Shown here piece after piece: positions 26,013 through 34,142 of a stretch of 49,128 nt of DNA. Numbering within the stretch: position 1 is the first letter of the stretch; each line of letters begins with the position of its first letter. The position numbers and the translations under genes were made by a program. The notes under the pieces were generated by a model, which saw only the letters and a program-made list of their open reading frames with translations, was not told the origin of the DNA and made no database searches. The stretch is from Prevotella sp. UBA6447 (GTDB taxonomy: Bacteria > Bacteroidota > Bacteroidia > Bacteroidales > Bacteroidaceae): NCBI GenBank assembly GCA_002437115.1, contig DJOD01000063.1:1-49128 (forward strand). The letters run 5' to 3'.

Positions 26013-26044
26013 CAAAATTACAAAAAGTTTTTCATTCTCGCAAG
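26013..26044 (-). promoter_or_regulatory. Promoter of the rimP-nusA-infB operon
   Basis: Minus strand: CTTG (26044-26041), 20 bp, TAATTTTG (26020-26013). The -7 box is a full match. Transcription should begin near 26006, about 55 nt before rimP. Confidence 0.7.
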
Positions 26045-26491
26045 TGTTTTCTTCTTTTTTACTTAAAAGAGAAATTTCAATCATCCAAATTGCGAAAATA
26101 CCACGATCCCAAAGAGAACTTCATGAATCTCCTTCCATGATTTCTACCGTGGCACTCACTCATTTCACGCGAAGTGTATTTACAAAATTTCTTCGCCTAA
26201 CTTATCCGAAATCACTGATTCCACAAAACCATCATAAATCTCTAACCTCCCCAAAACAGTACATAAAGCCACGATTTCTCTCCTTACAAAGCTGACTACA
26301 TCTTATACTTAAGGGGATAGCAACTTATCGATATGTTGTATATGTTTTAAGAACAAACTTAACATCTTCTCATTCCAATCGTTGTAGGTTGTCTCCGTGA
26401 AAAGAGTGCCAAGCTCCATCCGAAGCATTACGGTTTTATTAAAAAAATAAAATTTAAGTTCATATTATAAGGTGCAAGCGAAAGTTTTGCT
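26045..26491. other. AT-rich intergenic region without a supported feature
   Basis: About 450 bp between the divergent rimP and topA promoters. Base composition is much more AT-rich than the flanking genes. The open frames in it do not look like proteins and I see no RNA fold, repeat or terminator that I would defend. Confidence 0.5.
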
Positions 26492-26499
26492 TAATTTTG
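26492..26499 (+). promoter_or_regulatory. topA -7 element
   Basis: TAATTTTG is a full -7 match, 28 bp before the topA ATG. The -33 region is not convincing. Confidence 0.6.
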
Positions 26500-26527
26500 C
26501 CAACCGTTAAAAAACAAAACTGTTAGT

Positions 26528-28864
26528 ATGCAAGATAATTTAGTGATTGTCGAGAGCCCCGCAAAGGCCAAGACCATCGAAAAATTTCTGGGAAAGGATT
26601 ACAAGGTGATGTCATCTTACGGGCACATCCGCGACCTCAAGAAAAAAGAGCTCAGCATAGATGAGAAAACACTCCAGCCAACCTATGAAATTCCTGAAGA
26701 GAAACAGAAAGTGGTCGCCGACCTAAAGAAAAATGCCAAGGCGGCCAAGACCGTATGGCTGGCATCCGATGAGGACCGCGAGGGAGAGGCCATCAGTTGG
26801 CACCTGTGCGAGGTGCTGGGACTCGACGAGCAAAAGACATCGCGCATCGTTTTCCATGAGATCACCAAGCCCGCCATCATGGAGGCCATCAAGCACCCAC
26901 GTCACCTGGACATGAACCTGGTAAACGCCCAGCAGGCTCGCCGCGTGCTCGACCGCCTCGTGGGCTTCAAGGTGTCGCCTGTGCTGTGGCGCAAGGTAAA
27001 GCCCGCCCTCTCAGCAGGACGAGTGCAGAGCGTGGCTGTCAGGCTCATCGTGGACCGAGAGCGCGAGATACAAGCCTTCAAGAGCGAGCCATACTACCGC
27101 GTCAACGCCGTTTTCACGCTGACCAATGCCGACGGCACGCAAAGCGAGCTCAAGGCCGAGCTCAGCCAACGTTTCACCACCCATGAGGACGCACTCATCT
27201 TCCTCAAGAAATGCAAGACGGCCACGTTCACCGTCGACAACATCACTAAAAAGCCCCTGAAACGTTCGTCCGCGCCTCCCTTCACCACTTCCACCCTGCA
27301 ACAGGAGGCGGCCCGCAAACTCGGCTTCACTGTGTCACAGACCATGATGGTGGCCCAACGACTCTATGAGAGCGGTCGCATCACCTATATGCGAACCGAC
27401 AGCGTGAACCTCTCGACCCTGGCCATCAACGCAGCTAAAGAAGAAATTGTGAAGCTCTACGGAGAGCCTTACAGCAAGCCGCGCAACTACCATACCCACT
27501 CGAAGGGTGCCCAGGAGGCGCACGAGGCAATCCGCCCCACAACCATGACTGACACGACCATCACAGGGACAGCACAGGAACGACGTCTCTACGAACTCAT
27601 TTGGAAGCGCACGGCAGCCTCGCAGATGGCCGACGCGCAAGTGGAGAAAACCACCGTGACCATCAATATCAGCGGTGACGAGGAACAGTTTGTGGCCAAC
27701 GGAGAGGTGATACGCTTCGACGGATTCATGAAAGTGTACCACGAGTCAACAGACAGCGACACCGACCCTGGCACGCAAGACGGCAACTTGCTGCCAGCAC
27801 TGACCCCAGGGCAGATGCTCGAGCGCAAAGAAATCGTCTCTACCGAACGCTTCTCCATGGGACCCGTCAGGTATACAGAAGCCAGTCTCGTGCATAAGCT
27901 GGAGGAACTGGGCATTGGTCGCCCGTCAACCTACGCACCCACCATCTCCACCATCCAACAACGCGAATACGTACAAAAGGGCGACAAGAAGGGCGTGGAG
28001 CGCACCTACACCATCGACACCCTCAAAGGCAGCAGCGTCACCGCCAAGACCAAGCAGGAGATGGCTGGATCAGAAAAGGGAAAGCTCCTGCCGACCGACA
28101 TTGGATTCGTTGTCAACGACTTCCTCCTCAAGAATTTTCCCGAGATCATGGACTACAACTTCACGGCCAAGGTGGAGGAGCAGTTTGACCGCATCGCCGA
28201 GGGAAAGGAGGAGTGGAAAAAGATGATGGTCGACTTCGACAAAGACTTCGAGCCTACGGTCGAAAAGGTCATGAACGCCCGCTCCGAGCACAAGGCCGGC
28301 GAGCGGCAACTGGGCACTGACCCCAAGACTGGCAAGCCGGTGTTCGTCAAGATCGGACGCTTCGGCCCCGTGGCACAGATTGGGTCGGCCGACGACAAGG
28401 AAAAGCCGAGCTTCGCGCAACTGCCCAAGGACAAGAGCATCGAGACCATCACACTCGACGAAGCCCTGGAACTCTTCAAACTTCCCCGCCAAGTAGGCGA
28501 CTTCGAAGGAACACCAGTGGTCATCGGCGCCGGACGTTTCGGACCCTACATCTTGCACGACAAGAAGTATGTGTCGCTTCCCCGCACCGAGGACCCTCTC
28601 ACCGTAACGCTGGAAACAGCCGTGCAACTGATTGAGCAAAAGCGACAGGCCGACAGGGAAAAGCACATCAAGCAGTTTGACGAGAACCCCAACCTCGAGC
28701 TCATGAAAGGACGTTACGGACCCTACATCGCATACGACGGCAAAAACTACCACATCGACAAGAAACTCCAGGAGCAGGCACTTGCGGGCAACCTGACCTA
28801 CGACGAGTGCATGGAAATCGTGAGGAACGCTCCCGAACCCAAGACAAGGAGGGCCAAACGATGA
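26528..28864 (+). CDS. topA: DNA topoisomerase I
   Basis: Relaxes negative supercoils through a transient 5'-phosphotyrosyl bond. 778 residues. The TOPRIM domain begins at LVIVESPAKAKTIEKFLG and contains the acidic ASDEDREGEAISWH (79-92). The active site is Tyr287 in GRITYMRTDSVNLS. LSAGRVQSVAVRLIVDRERE and GIGRPSTYAPTISTI are other signatures. Instead of CxxC zinc ribbons, the C-terminus has repeats of the topoisomerase C-terminal type with RFGPV, RFGPYI and RYGPYIAYDGKNYHI. The stop codon overlaps the aroK start (ATGA). Confidence 0.97.
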   Translation: MQDNLVIVESPAKAKTIEKFLGKDYKVMSSYGHIRDLKKKELSIDEKTLQPTYEIPEEKQKVVADLKKNAKAAKTVWLASDEDREGEAISWHLCEVLGLDEQKTSRIVFHEITKPAIMEAIKHPRHLDMNLVNAQQARRVLDRLVGFKVSPVLWRKVKPALSAGRVQSVAVRLIVDREREIQAFKSEPYYRVNAVFTLTNADGTQSELKAELSQRFTTHEDALIFLKKCKTATFTVDNITKKPLKRSSAPPFTTSTLQQEAARKLGFTVSQTMMVAQRLYESGRITYMRTDSVNLSTLAINAAKEEIVKLYGEPYSKPRNYHTHSKGAQEAHEAIRPTTMTDTTITGTAQERRLYELIWKRTAASQMADAQVEKTTVTINISGDEEQFVANGEVIRFDGFMKVYHESTDSDTDPGTQDGNLLPALTPGQMLERKEIVSTERFSMGPVRYTEASLVHKLEELGIGRPSTYAPTISTIQQREYVQKGDKKGVERTYTIDTLKGSSVTAKTKQEMAGSEKGKLLPTDIGFVVNDFLLKNFPEIMDYNFTAKVEEQFDRIAEGKEEWKKMMVDFDKDFEPTVEKVMNARSEHKAGERQLGTDPKTGKPVFVKIGRFGPVAQIGSADDKEKPSFAQLPKDKSIETITLDEALELFKLPRQVGDFEGTPVVIGAGRFGPYILHDKKYVSLPRTEDPLTVTLETAVQLIEQKRQADREKHIKQFDENPNLELMKGRYGPYIAYDGKNYHIDKKLQEQALAGNLTYDECMEIVRNAPEPKTRRAKR

Positions 28865-29397
28865 TGCCCACGCGCATTATCCTCATAGGTTACATGGGGT
28901 CGGGCAAGACCACCGTTGGGCGTGCTTTGGCCAAAGACTTGGGGCTTCAGTTCTACGACCTCGACTGGTACATTGAGAGCCGGATGCGCAAGAGCGTGAA
29001 GCAAATCTTCGACGAGCGGGGAGAGGATGGCTTTCGTCTCATAGAGCGCAACATGCTCCATGAGGTAGCCGAGTTCGAAGGAGTCGTCATAAGTTGTGGT
29101 GGGGGCACGCCTTGCTTCTTCGACAACATCGACTACCTAAACCAACAAGGCGAGACCGTATACCTGAAGTGTATTCCCGACGTGCTCCACAAGCACCTCA
29201 GCATGGGCAAGACCGTGCGCCCCTTGCTCTTGGGAAAGACCTCCGAGCAGGTCAGGGTCTTCATCGGCGAGCAGTTACAGCTGCGCGAACCATACTACAG
29301 TCAAGCCAAGCACACGGTCGACGTAACCTTGATGGACAATTACGAGAAAATCAAAATATCTGTTGCTAAACTAAAAGAATCATTGGGCATCGCATAA
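28861..29397 (+). CDS. aroK: Shikimate kinase
   Basis: Phosphorylates shikimate in aromatic amino-acid synthesis. With the start at 28861, overlapping the topA stop as ATGA, the protein is 178 residues, a normal length. Walker A GYMGSGKTT at 10-18, DLDWYIESR with the shikimate-binding Asp, and SCGGGTP. A second in-frame ATG follows at once (MMPTR). The frame is open upstream to 28807, but only inside topA. speA begins at the base after its stop, so translation of topA, aroK and speA is tightly linked. Confidence 0.95.
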   Translation: MMPTRIILIGYMGSGKTTVGRALAKDLGLQFYDLDWYIESRMRKSVKQIFDERGEDGFRLIERNMLHEVAEFEGVVISCGGGTPCFFDNIDYLNQQGETVYLKCIPDVLHKHLSMGKTVRPLLLGKTSEQVRVFIGEQLQLREPYYSQAKHTVDVTLMDNYEKIKISVAKLKESLGIA

Positions 29398-31290
29398 ATG
29401 AAAAAATGGACTATTGAGGATTCGAAGGAACTCTACAACATCAACGGATGGGGCACTTCCTATTTTGGAATCAACGACAAGGGGCACGCCTATGTCACCC
29501 CATGCAAGGACGATACGCAGATAGACCTGCGCGATGTCATCGACGAACTGGCGTTGCGCGACGTTACGCCTCCCGTGCTCTTGCGCTTCCCCGACATCCT
29601 CGACAATCGCATCGAGAAGATGGCATCGTGCTACGAAAAAGCACGCAAGGAATATAACTTCCAAGGGGAAGACTACATCATCTACCCCATCAAAGTCAAC
29701 CAGATGCAACCCGTCGTCGAGGAAATCATATCACACGGGCGCAAGTTCAACCTGGGCCTGGAGGCGGGATCTAAGCCTGAGCTTCACGCCGTCATCGCCG
29801 TGCAATGCAAGAGCGACTCTCTCATCATCTGCAATGGATACAAAGACGAGAGCTACATCGAGCTGGCCATGCTGGCGCAAAAGCTCGGCAAGCGCATCTT
29901 CATTGTCGTGGAGAAACTCAATGAGATTGACATCATTGCCAAGACTGCCAAGCGACTCAACGTGCAGCCTAACATCGGCATCCGCATCAAGCTGGCAAGC
30001 TCAGGGTCGGGCAAGTGGGCCGAGAGCGGCGGCGATGCCTCCAAGTTCGGGCTGACTCCCTCGGAACTGCTTGAGGCACTAGGCAAGCTCGACAGCATGG
30101 GCTTGCACGACAGCGTGCGGCTCATCCACTTCCACATCGGATCACAAATCACCAAGATACGCCGCATCCAGAATGCCCTCACCGAAGCCGGACAATACTA
30201 TGCCAACCTCAGGAAGATGGGCTACAACATCGAGTTTGTGGACTGCGGTGGCGGACTGGGCGTGGACTACGATGGCACTCGGTCGAGCAACTCGGAAAGC
30301 TCTGTCAACTATTCCATCCAGGAATACATCAACGACTGCGTGTATGCCTTTGTCGACATTGCCGACCGCAACGGAATCTCCCACCCCAACATCATCACCG
30401 AGAGCGGCCGCTCACTGTCGGCCCACCACTCCGTGCTGGTGCTCGACGTGCTGGGAGCGGCGTCGCTGCCAGAGATGCCAGAGGAGTTTGAGGCTAAGGC
30501 TACTGACAACCAACTGGTAAAGGACCTCTACGACATCTGGTGCAACATCAACCCCAAATCGATGCTGGAGGACTGGCACGATGCCGACCAGATACGCGAG
30601 GACTGCCTCGACATGTTCGCACATGGCATGGTGGATCTCAAGACACGTGCAGAGGTGGAAGCCATGTACTGGAGCGTCTGCCATGAGATTGACTTGATGG
30701 CCAAAAGCATGAAGCATGTGCCCGATGAGCTTCGCGGCCTCGACAAGCTCCTTGCCGACAAGTATTTCTGCAATTTCTCCCTGTTCCAGAGTCTTCCAGA
30801 CTGCTGGGGCATCGACCAGCTCTTCCCCATCATGCCCATAGAGCGACTCAACGAGCGCCCCACGCGCAACTGCACCATACAAGACATTACCTGCGACAGC
30901 GATGGGAAAATTGCCAACTTCGCCGTCAACGGCTCACAGTCGAACGTACTTCCCGTCCACACGTTGCGCAAGGGCGAACCTTATTATATAGGCGTGTTCC
31001 TTGTGGGAGCCTACCAGGAAATCTTGGGCGACATGCACAATCTCTTCGGTGACACCACGGCAGCCCACATCAGTGTGAAGGACGGCACCTACAACATCGA
31101 CCAAATCATCGACGGCGAGACTGTGGAAGAGGTGCTGGAGTACGTGCAGTATAATCCCAAGAAACTCGTCAGGCAACTGGAGCAGTGGGTCACCAAGAGT
31201 GTCAAGCAGGGCAAGCTGTCACTCGATGAGGGCAAGGAATTTCTCAGCAATTACCGCTCGGGACTCTATGGCTACACCTACCTGGAATAG
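29398..31290 (+). CDS. speA: Biosynthetic arginine decarboxylase
   Basis: PLP enzyme making agmatine from arginine, the first step of polyamine synthesis by the agmatine route. 630 residues, the usual size of SpeA. PLP-binding Lys99 lies in YIIYPIKVNQMQPVV; FNLGLEAGSKPEL, LIHFHIGSQI and VDCGGGLGVDYDG are alanine racemase-fold signatures, and the C-terminal domain is typical. It starts directly at the aroK stop and is followed after 82 bp by argB, an arginine-synthesis enzyme, so supply and use of arginine are adjacent. Confidence 0.96.
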   Translation: MKKWTIEDSKELYNINGWGTSYFGINDKGHAYVTPCKDDTQIDLRDVIDELALRDVTPPVLLRFPDILDNRIEKMASCYEKARKEYNFQGEDYIIYPIKVNQMQPVVEEIISHGRKFNLGLEAGSKPELHAVIAVQCKSDSLIICNGYKDESYIELAMLAQKLGKRIFIVVEKLNEIDIIAKTAKRLNVQPNIGIRIKLASSGSGKWAESGGDASKFGLTPSELLEALGKLDSMGLHDSVRLIHFHIGSQITKIRRIQNALTEAGQYYANLRKMGYNIEFVDCGGGLGVDYDGTRSSNSESSVNYSIQEYINDCVYAFVDIADRNGISHPNIITESGRSLSAHHSVLVLDVLGAASLPEMPEEFEAKATDNQLVKDLYDIWCNINPKSMLEDWHDADQIREDCLDMFAHGMVDLKTRAEVEAMYWSVCHEIDLMAKSMKHVPDELRGLDKLLADKYFCNFSLFQSLPDCWGIDQLFPIMPIERLNERPTRNCTIQDITCDSDGKIANFAVNGSQSNVLPVHTLRKGEPYYIGVFLVGAYQEILGDMHNLFGDTTAAHISVKDGTYNIDQIIDGETVEEVLEYVQYNPKKLVRQLEQWVTKSVKQGKLSLDEGKEFLSNYRSGLYGYTYLE

Positions 31291-31372
31291 CTCGCAAGGC
31301 GGGCAGCAAGTCATGCCCATGGCTTGTCGCCGACAAAACAATGACATTTTCACAACCAGCAAATTACATCGC

Positions 31373-32143
31373 ATGAAGACCATTACCATCATCAAGGTGG
31401 GCGGAGCCATCGTCGAAGACGAGGTAAGCCTCAACCAGCTGCTCGACCGTTTTGCACAAGTTGAAGGACCCAAGATTCTCGTCCACGGCGGAGGCCGCCG
31501 GGCCACCAAGGTCGCAACGGAACTGGGTGTCGAAAGCAAAATGGTCGAAGGGCGACGTATCACAGACTCCAGCATGTTAGAGGTAGTGACCATGGTCTAT
31601 GGCGGACTGGTCAACAAGGGTATCGTGGCACGATTGCAAGCACGCGGCGTAAACGCGTTGGGGCTTACTGGTGCCGATGCCGACGTGATACGCAGTCACA
31701 AGCGTCCCTTGAAGAACGGCATCGACTATGGGTTCGTGGGCGACGTAGAACACGTGCGGGCTGGCCTGTTGCTCAACTTGCTCCAGCAAGGCATCGTGCC
31801 TGTTGTGGCACCTCTGACACACGACGGCCAGGGGAACCTCCTCAACACCAACGCGGACACCATGGCCTCAGAGACGGCCAAAGCCTTAGCCTCCAGCGCC
31901 AGCGTGACACTGGTTTACTGCTTTGAGAAGCTTGGCGTGCTACGCGACCCCAACGACGACAACAGCGTCATACCCATCATCACACACGCCGACTTTGAGC
32001 GCCTCACAGCCGACGGAACCATCTCGGGAGGCATGAAGCCCAAGGTGGAGAACGCGCTGGCTGCCGTAAGTGCGGGCGTGCACCGTGTCATCATCACCCA
32101 GGCCTCGGCCGTTGGCCAAGAAGGAGGAACCATCATTGAGTAA
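31373..32143 (+). CDS. argB: Acetylglutamate (or N-succinylglutamate) kinase
   Basis: Amino-acid kinase of arginine synthesis. Starting at 31373 (MKTITIIKVGGAIVED) the protein is 256 residues, a normal length. Motifs: IIKVGGAI, HGGGRRAT, VEGRRITDSSMLEVV, GLTGADADVI and the C-terminal GGMKPKVENALAAV. Some Bacteroidota make arginine through N-succinyl rather than N-acetyl intermediates, so the acyl group cannot be fixed from this sequence. The frame is open upstream to 31199, but that part overlaps speA. The sigma-factor gene starts 3 bp after its stop. Confidence 0.94.
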   Translation: MKTITIIKVGGAIVEDEVSLNQLLDRFAQVEGPKILVHGGGRRATKVATELGVESKMVEGRRITDSSMLEVVTMVYGGLVNKGIVARLQARGVNALGLTGADADVIRSHKRPLKNGIDYGFVGDVEHVRAGLLLNLLQQGIVPVVAPLTHDGQGNLLNTNADTMASETAKALASSASVTLVYCFEKLGVLRDPNDDNSVIPIITHADFERLTADGTISGGMKPKVENALAAVSAGVHRVIITQASAVGQEGGTIIE

Positions 32144-32146
32144 GCC

Positions 32147-32674
32147 ATGTCAAAAATCAGTTTCCAAAACGATATTCTACCACTGAAAAACCAGCTTTAC
32201 CGCTTGGCGTTGCGCATCACCCTGCACAACGCCGAGGCTGAGGATATTGTGCAGGAAACGCTCATCAAGGCCTGGAACGTTCGCGACCAGTGGGACAGCA
32301 TCGACAACATAGAGGCTTTCTGCCTGACCATCTGCCGCAATCTCTCACTCGACAGCATCAAACGGCACGACAACCGAAACGAGACTCTTGAGAATGTGCG
32401 CACTGATGCCGCAGACACGCAGGGGACACCCCTCGACCAAGCTTCCACAAACGACCGTATGGGCATCGTCAGGCGACTTGTAGACCGTTTGCCCGAGAAG
32501 CAGCGAACGTGCATACAGCTCCGCGACTTTGAGGGGAAAAGCTACAAAGAGATAGCCTCAATCATGGCAATACCCGAAGAACAGGTCAAGGTAAACATTT
32601 TCAGGGGACGCCAAGCCATCAAAATGCAATTTCAGAAACTTGACAACTACGGTTTGTCAAAAGCGAAAAAATAG
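32147..32674 (+). CDS. ECF-type sigma-70 family RNA polymerase sigma factor
   Basis: A 175-residue two-domain sigma factor. Region 2 contains AEAEDIVQETLIKAWN (29-43) for core binding and -10 recognition; region 4 (about 115-160) contains LPEKQRTCIQLRDFEGKSYK and EIASIMAIPEEQVKVNIFRG, an HTH for -35 recognition. Its start is 3 bp after the argB stop, so it is probably expressed with argB. A membrane protein that may be its anti-sigma factor is encoded convergently just downstream, not in the same operon. The regulon is unknown. Confidence 0.93.
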   Translation: MSKISFQNDILPLKNQLYRLALRITLHNAEAEDIVQETLIKAWNVRDQWDSIDNIEAFCLTICRNLSLDSIKRHDNRNETLENVRTDAADTQGTPLDQASTNDRMGIVRRLVDRLPEKQRTCIQLRDFEGKSYKEIASIMAIPEEQVKVNIFRGRQAIKMQFQKLDNYGLSKAKK

Positions 32675-32739
32675 CCTCATTAGCCTTTCCACATTGGTGC
32701 GAAAACAGCTTACAATTTCCCAATACAGCAAGAAAAAAC

Positions 32740-32777
32740 AAGGGGCCGCATGACTCTCCATCGAGCTGCGGTCCCTT
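32740..32777. terminator. Hairpin terminator between convergent sigma and membrane-protein genes
   Basis: AAGGGGCCGCA (32740-32750) pairs with TGCGGTCCCTT (32767-32777), 11 bp with one G-U pair. On the minus strand it is followed by TGTTTTTTCTT, a good U tract; on the plus strand the tract is poor. It mainly terminates the minus-strand gene. Confidence 0.7.
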
Positions 32778-32878
32778 TCTACGTTAGTATGTTATGAAAA
32801 ATTTGAGAGAATTGAAACTTCACAGTTTCATTTTGTTTTACTAAACATGATTTTATAGAGAAAGCATAGAAATTATCT

Positions 32879-33376
32879 TCATTTAATCACCGATTGTCCC
32901 ATGGCAGTAGTCGGCTCAGCCACCAAGTTACGCTTCATGGTGTCGAGTGAGGCACTGTCGTTCATAGCCACCGAAGTGCCACGATTAAGCTCAGGTTTGC
33001 TGTACCCATCGTAATTGCTCAAAGGGTCGCCACCACGACGCTCAAACGGAACCTGCATGGCGTTGCCCAACGTGAGCACGATAGTCACAACTGCAGCCGC
33101 CTTGAAAAGCGGTTTCAAACGTTGCGGCATCGTGATGACCTTAGCCTTCACGGGTTCATTCTTGCCTATCATGGACATAATTTTATAATCGAAATCCTTG
33201 CCAAGCACATCGCTGGTGGGCTCTTTCGCCTCATAGGCAAAAAGCGGCTGATAACGCTTCAGCTCAGCGGGTATATTACCCTGGCTGAAGAAGGAGCGCA
33301 AGATATCTTCCTCTTCCAGGGAGGTTTCGCACTTCCAATAGCGCTCCAACAATTGGTTGATGTACCTGTAATCCAT
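32879..33376 (-). CDS. Single-pass membrane protein, putative anti-sigma-like partner of the ECF sigma factor
   Basis: 165 residues. The N-terminal domain of about 85 residues (MDYRYINQLLERYWKCETSL, then EEEDILRSFFSQ) resembles a small Bacteroidota family commonly found beside ECF sigma genes. One membrane segment at about 92-106 (AAAVVTIVLTLGNAM) and a C-terminal, probably periplasmic, tail follow. There is no clear zinc anti-sigma H-x3-C-x2-C motif. It is encoded tail-to-tail with the sigma gene. An anti-sigma role is inferred from topology and position only. Confidence 0.7.
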   Translation of the reverse strand: MDYRYINQLLERYWKCETSLEEEDILRSFFSQGNIPAELKRYQPLFAYEAKEPTSDVLGKDFDYKIMSMIGKNEPVKAKVITMPQRLKPLFKAAAVVTIVLTLGNAMQVPFERRGGDPLSNYDGYSKPELNRGTSVAMNDSASLDTMKRNLVAEPTTAMGQSVIK

Positions 33377-33395
33377 ATTCGCTAATTACCGTTTT

Positions 33396-33403
33396 CAAAA
33401 ATA
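33396..33403 (-). promoter_or_regulatory. -7 element of the putative anti-sigma gene
   Basis: On the minus strand TATTTTTG, a full -7 match, 20 bp upstream of the ATG at 33376. No clear -33 box. Confidence 0.5.
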
Positions 33404-33572
33404 CGACGAATTGGAACGAGGAATGTTACACATTCTTCTCTTTTTAACACTTATTTAGACTTACAAGTTCCATTGACTCAAGTTCCCCTCCGTCCTCCCA
33501 AGTGAAGTCGCAATAGCCAGCAAAGAGATTCATACATAACTTCCTATCAATCAAAAGGTTACGAAACATGTA

Positions 33573-33653
33573 AAATAATAGCTTAAAATCAGAAAATTAT
33601 AGCTGTTATTTATGAAATAATAGCTTAAATTGAAGAAATAAAAGCTGTTATTT
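33573..33653. repeat. Two tandem 42-bp units, each an imperfect dyad
   Basis: Each unit begins AAATAATAGCT (33573-33583; 33615-33625) and ends AGCTGTTATTT (33601-33611; 33643-33653). The ends are complementary over 11 bp with one T-G pair around an AT-rich 17-base loop. The copies are exactly 42 bp apart. The same AGCTGTTATT half-site recurs at the right window edge. No coding capacity. Confidence 0.75.
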
Positions 33654-33669
33654 TCCAAAAAAGTTATCG

Positions 33670-33697
33670 TATCAAAAAAATAAGTAGTCTTATTACA
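33670..33697. repeat. 28-bp element with 6-4-6 dyad, upstream of the small peptide gene
   Basis: TATCAAAAAAATAA, six variable bases, then TTATTACA; 22 of 28 positions equal the element at 49083-49110. The core AATAAG-TAGT-CTTATT keeps dyad symmetry although its central bases differ. Its centre is about 42 bp before the predicted transcription start, where an activator often binds. Confidence 0.65.
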
Positions 33698-33715
33698 TTT
33701 AAATGAAATTTTTAG

Positions 33716-33723
33716 TAACTTTG
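33716..33723 (+). promoter_or_regulatory. -7 element for the 40-aa secreted peptide gene
   Basis: TAACTTTG, full consensus, 50 bp before the ATG at 33773. No TTTG lies at -33; the dyad element occupies that zone, consistent with an activator-dependent promoter. Confidence 0.65.
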
Positions 33724-33772
33724 CATTATCAGAATACCTAAACTAAAAGTTACAAAAATCTAAATTAGCAAC

Positions 33773-33895
33773 ATGCAACCCAGTAAATTTCTCTTGGTGG
33801 TGCTTCTTTGGCTCATGGCCTTAGCCGCATCGGCCACCGACAAGACATCTAACACGACAAGCTCTATCACGCCACAGGTCATGGCCTACAAGTGA
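33773..33895 (+). CDS. 40-residue secreted peptide (or 5' remnant of a longer gene)
   Basis: ATG at 33773 opens a 40-codon frame. It begins with a clear signal peptide (MQPSKFLLVVLLWLMALAAS, cleavage predicted after ASA), leaving about 18 residues: TDKTSNTTSSITPQVMAYK. A consensus -7 box lies 50 bp upstream. After the TGA stop (33893-33895) the same frame stays open for 38 codons to TAA at 34010-34012, so the stop might be a nonsense mutation in a longer gene. That length of open frame can also occur by chance. I do not recognise the peptide. Confidence 0.5.
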   Translation: MQPSKFLLVVLLWLMALAASATDKTSNTTSSITPQVMAYK

Positions 33896-34037
33896 ACATT
33901 GCGTTTGTTCTCACCACACCTTACGCGACTCCAAGAAATCTCCAAGCTGACCAACTATAAAAAAGTGCAGTATGGCTCGGAGAAATCTCAAAGGCCTGCC
34001 ATTAAAAGATAACCATCAATTTCCTTGGCAGACAACA

Positions 34038-34093
34038 TACCCGCGAAGCCCCGCCCACACGCTCATAAGCGCGTGGGCGGGGCTTCGCGGGTA
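34038..34093. terminator. Very long GC-rich hairpin between convergent genes
   Basis: A perfect 21-bp stem (34038-34058 with 34073-34093) is continued by CGCT/AGCG around a CATA loop with an A/C mismatch between. No T tract follows on either strand. It lies 50 bp past the S41 protease stop and 25 bp past the end of the extended small-peptide frame, so it may act as a terminator or mRNA 3'-end stabiliser, or be an inserted repeat element. Confidence 0.6.
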
Positions 34094-34142
34094 TAGACTT
34101 GTTGCCTGACGGCGACGAAAAAGGCATGCTCACACCTTGAGG

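Noticed and set aside
25972..26295. Open frame in the spacer upstream of rimP
   Set aside because: It runs antisense through the rimP promoter and leader hairpin, and its translation is not protein-like.
33893..33895. TGA as a selenocysteine codon
   Set aside because: No selenocysteine insertion hairpin is visible directly after it and no selenoprotein family is recognised; a normal stop or a nonsense mutation is simpler.
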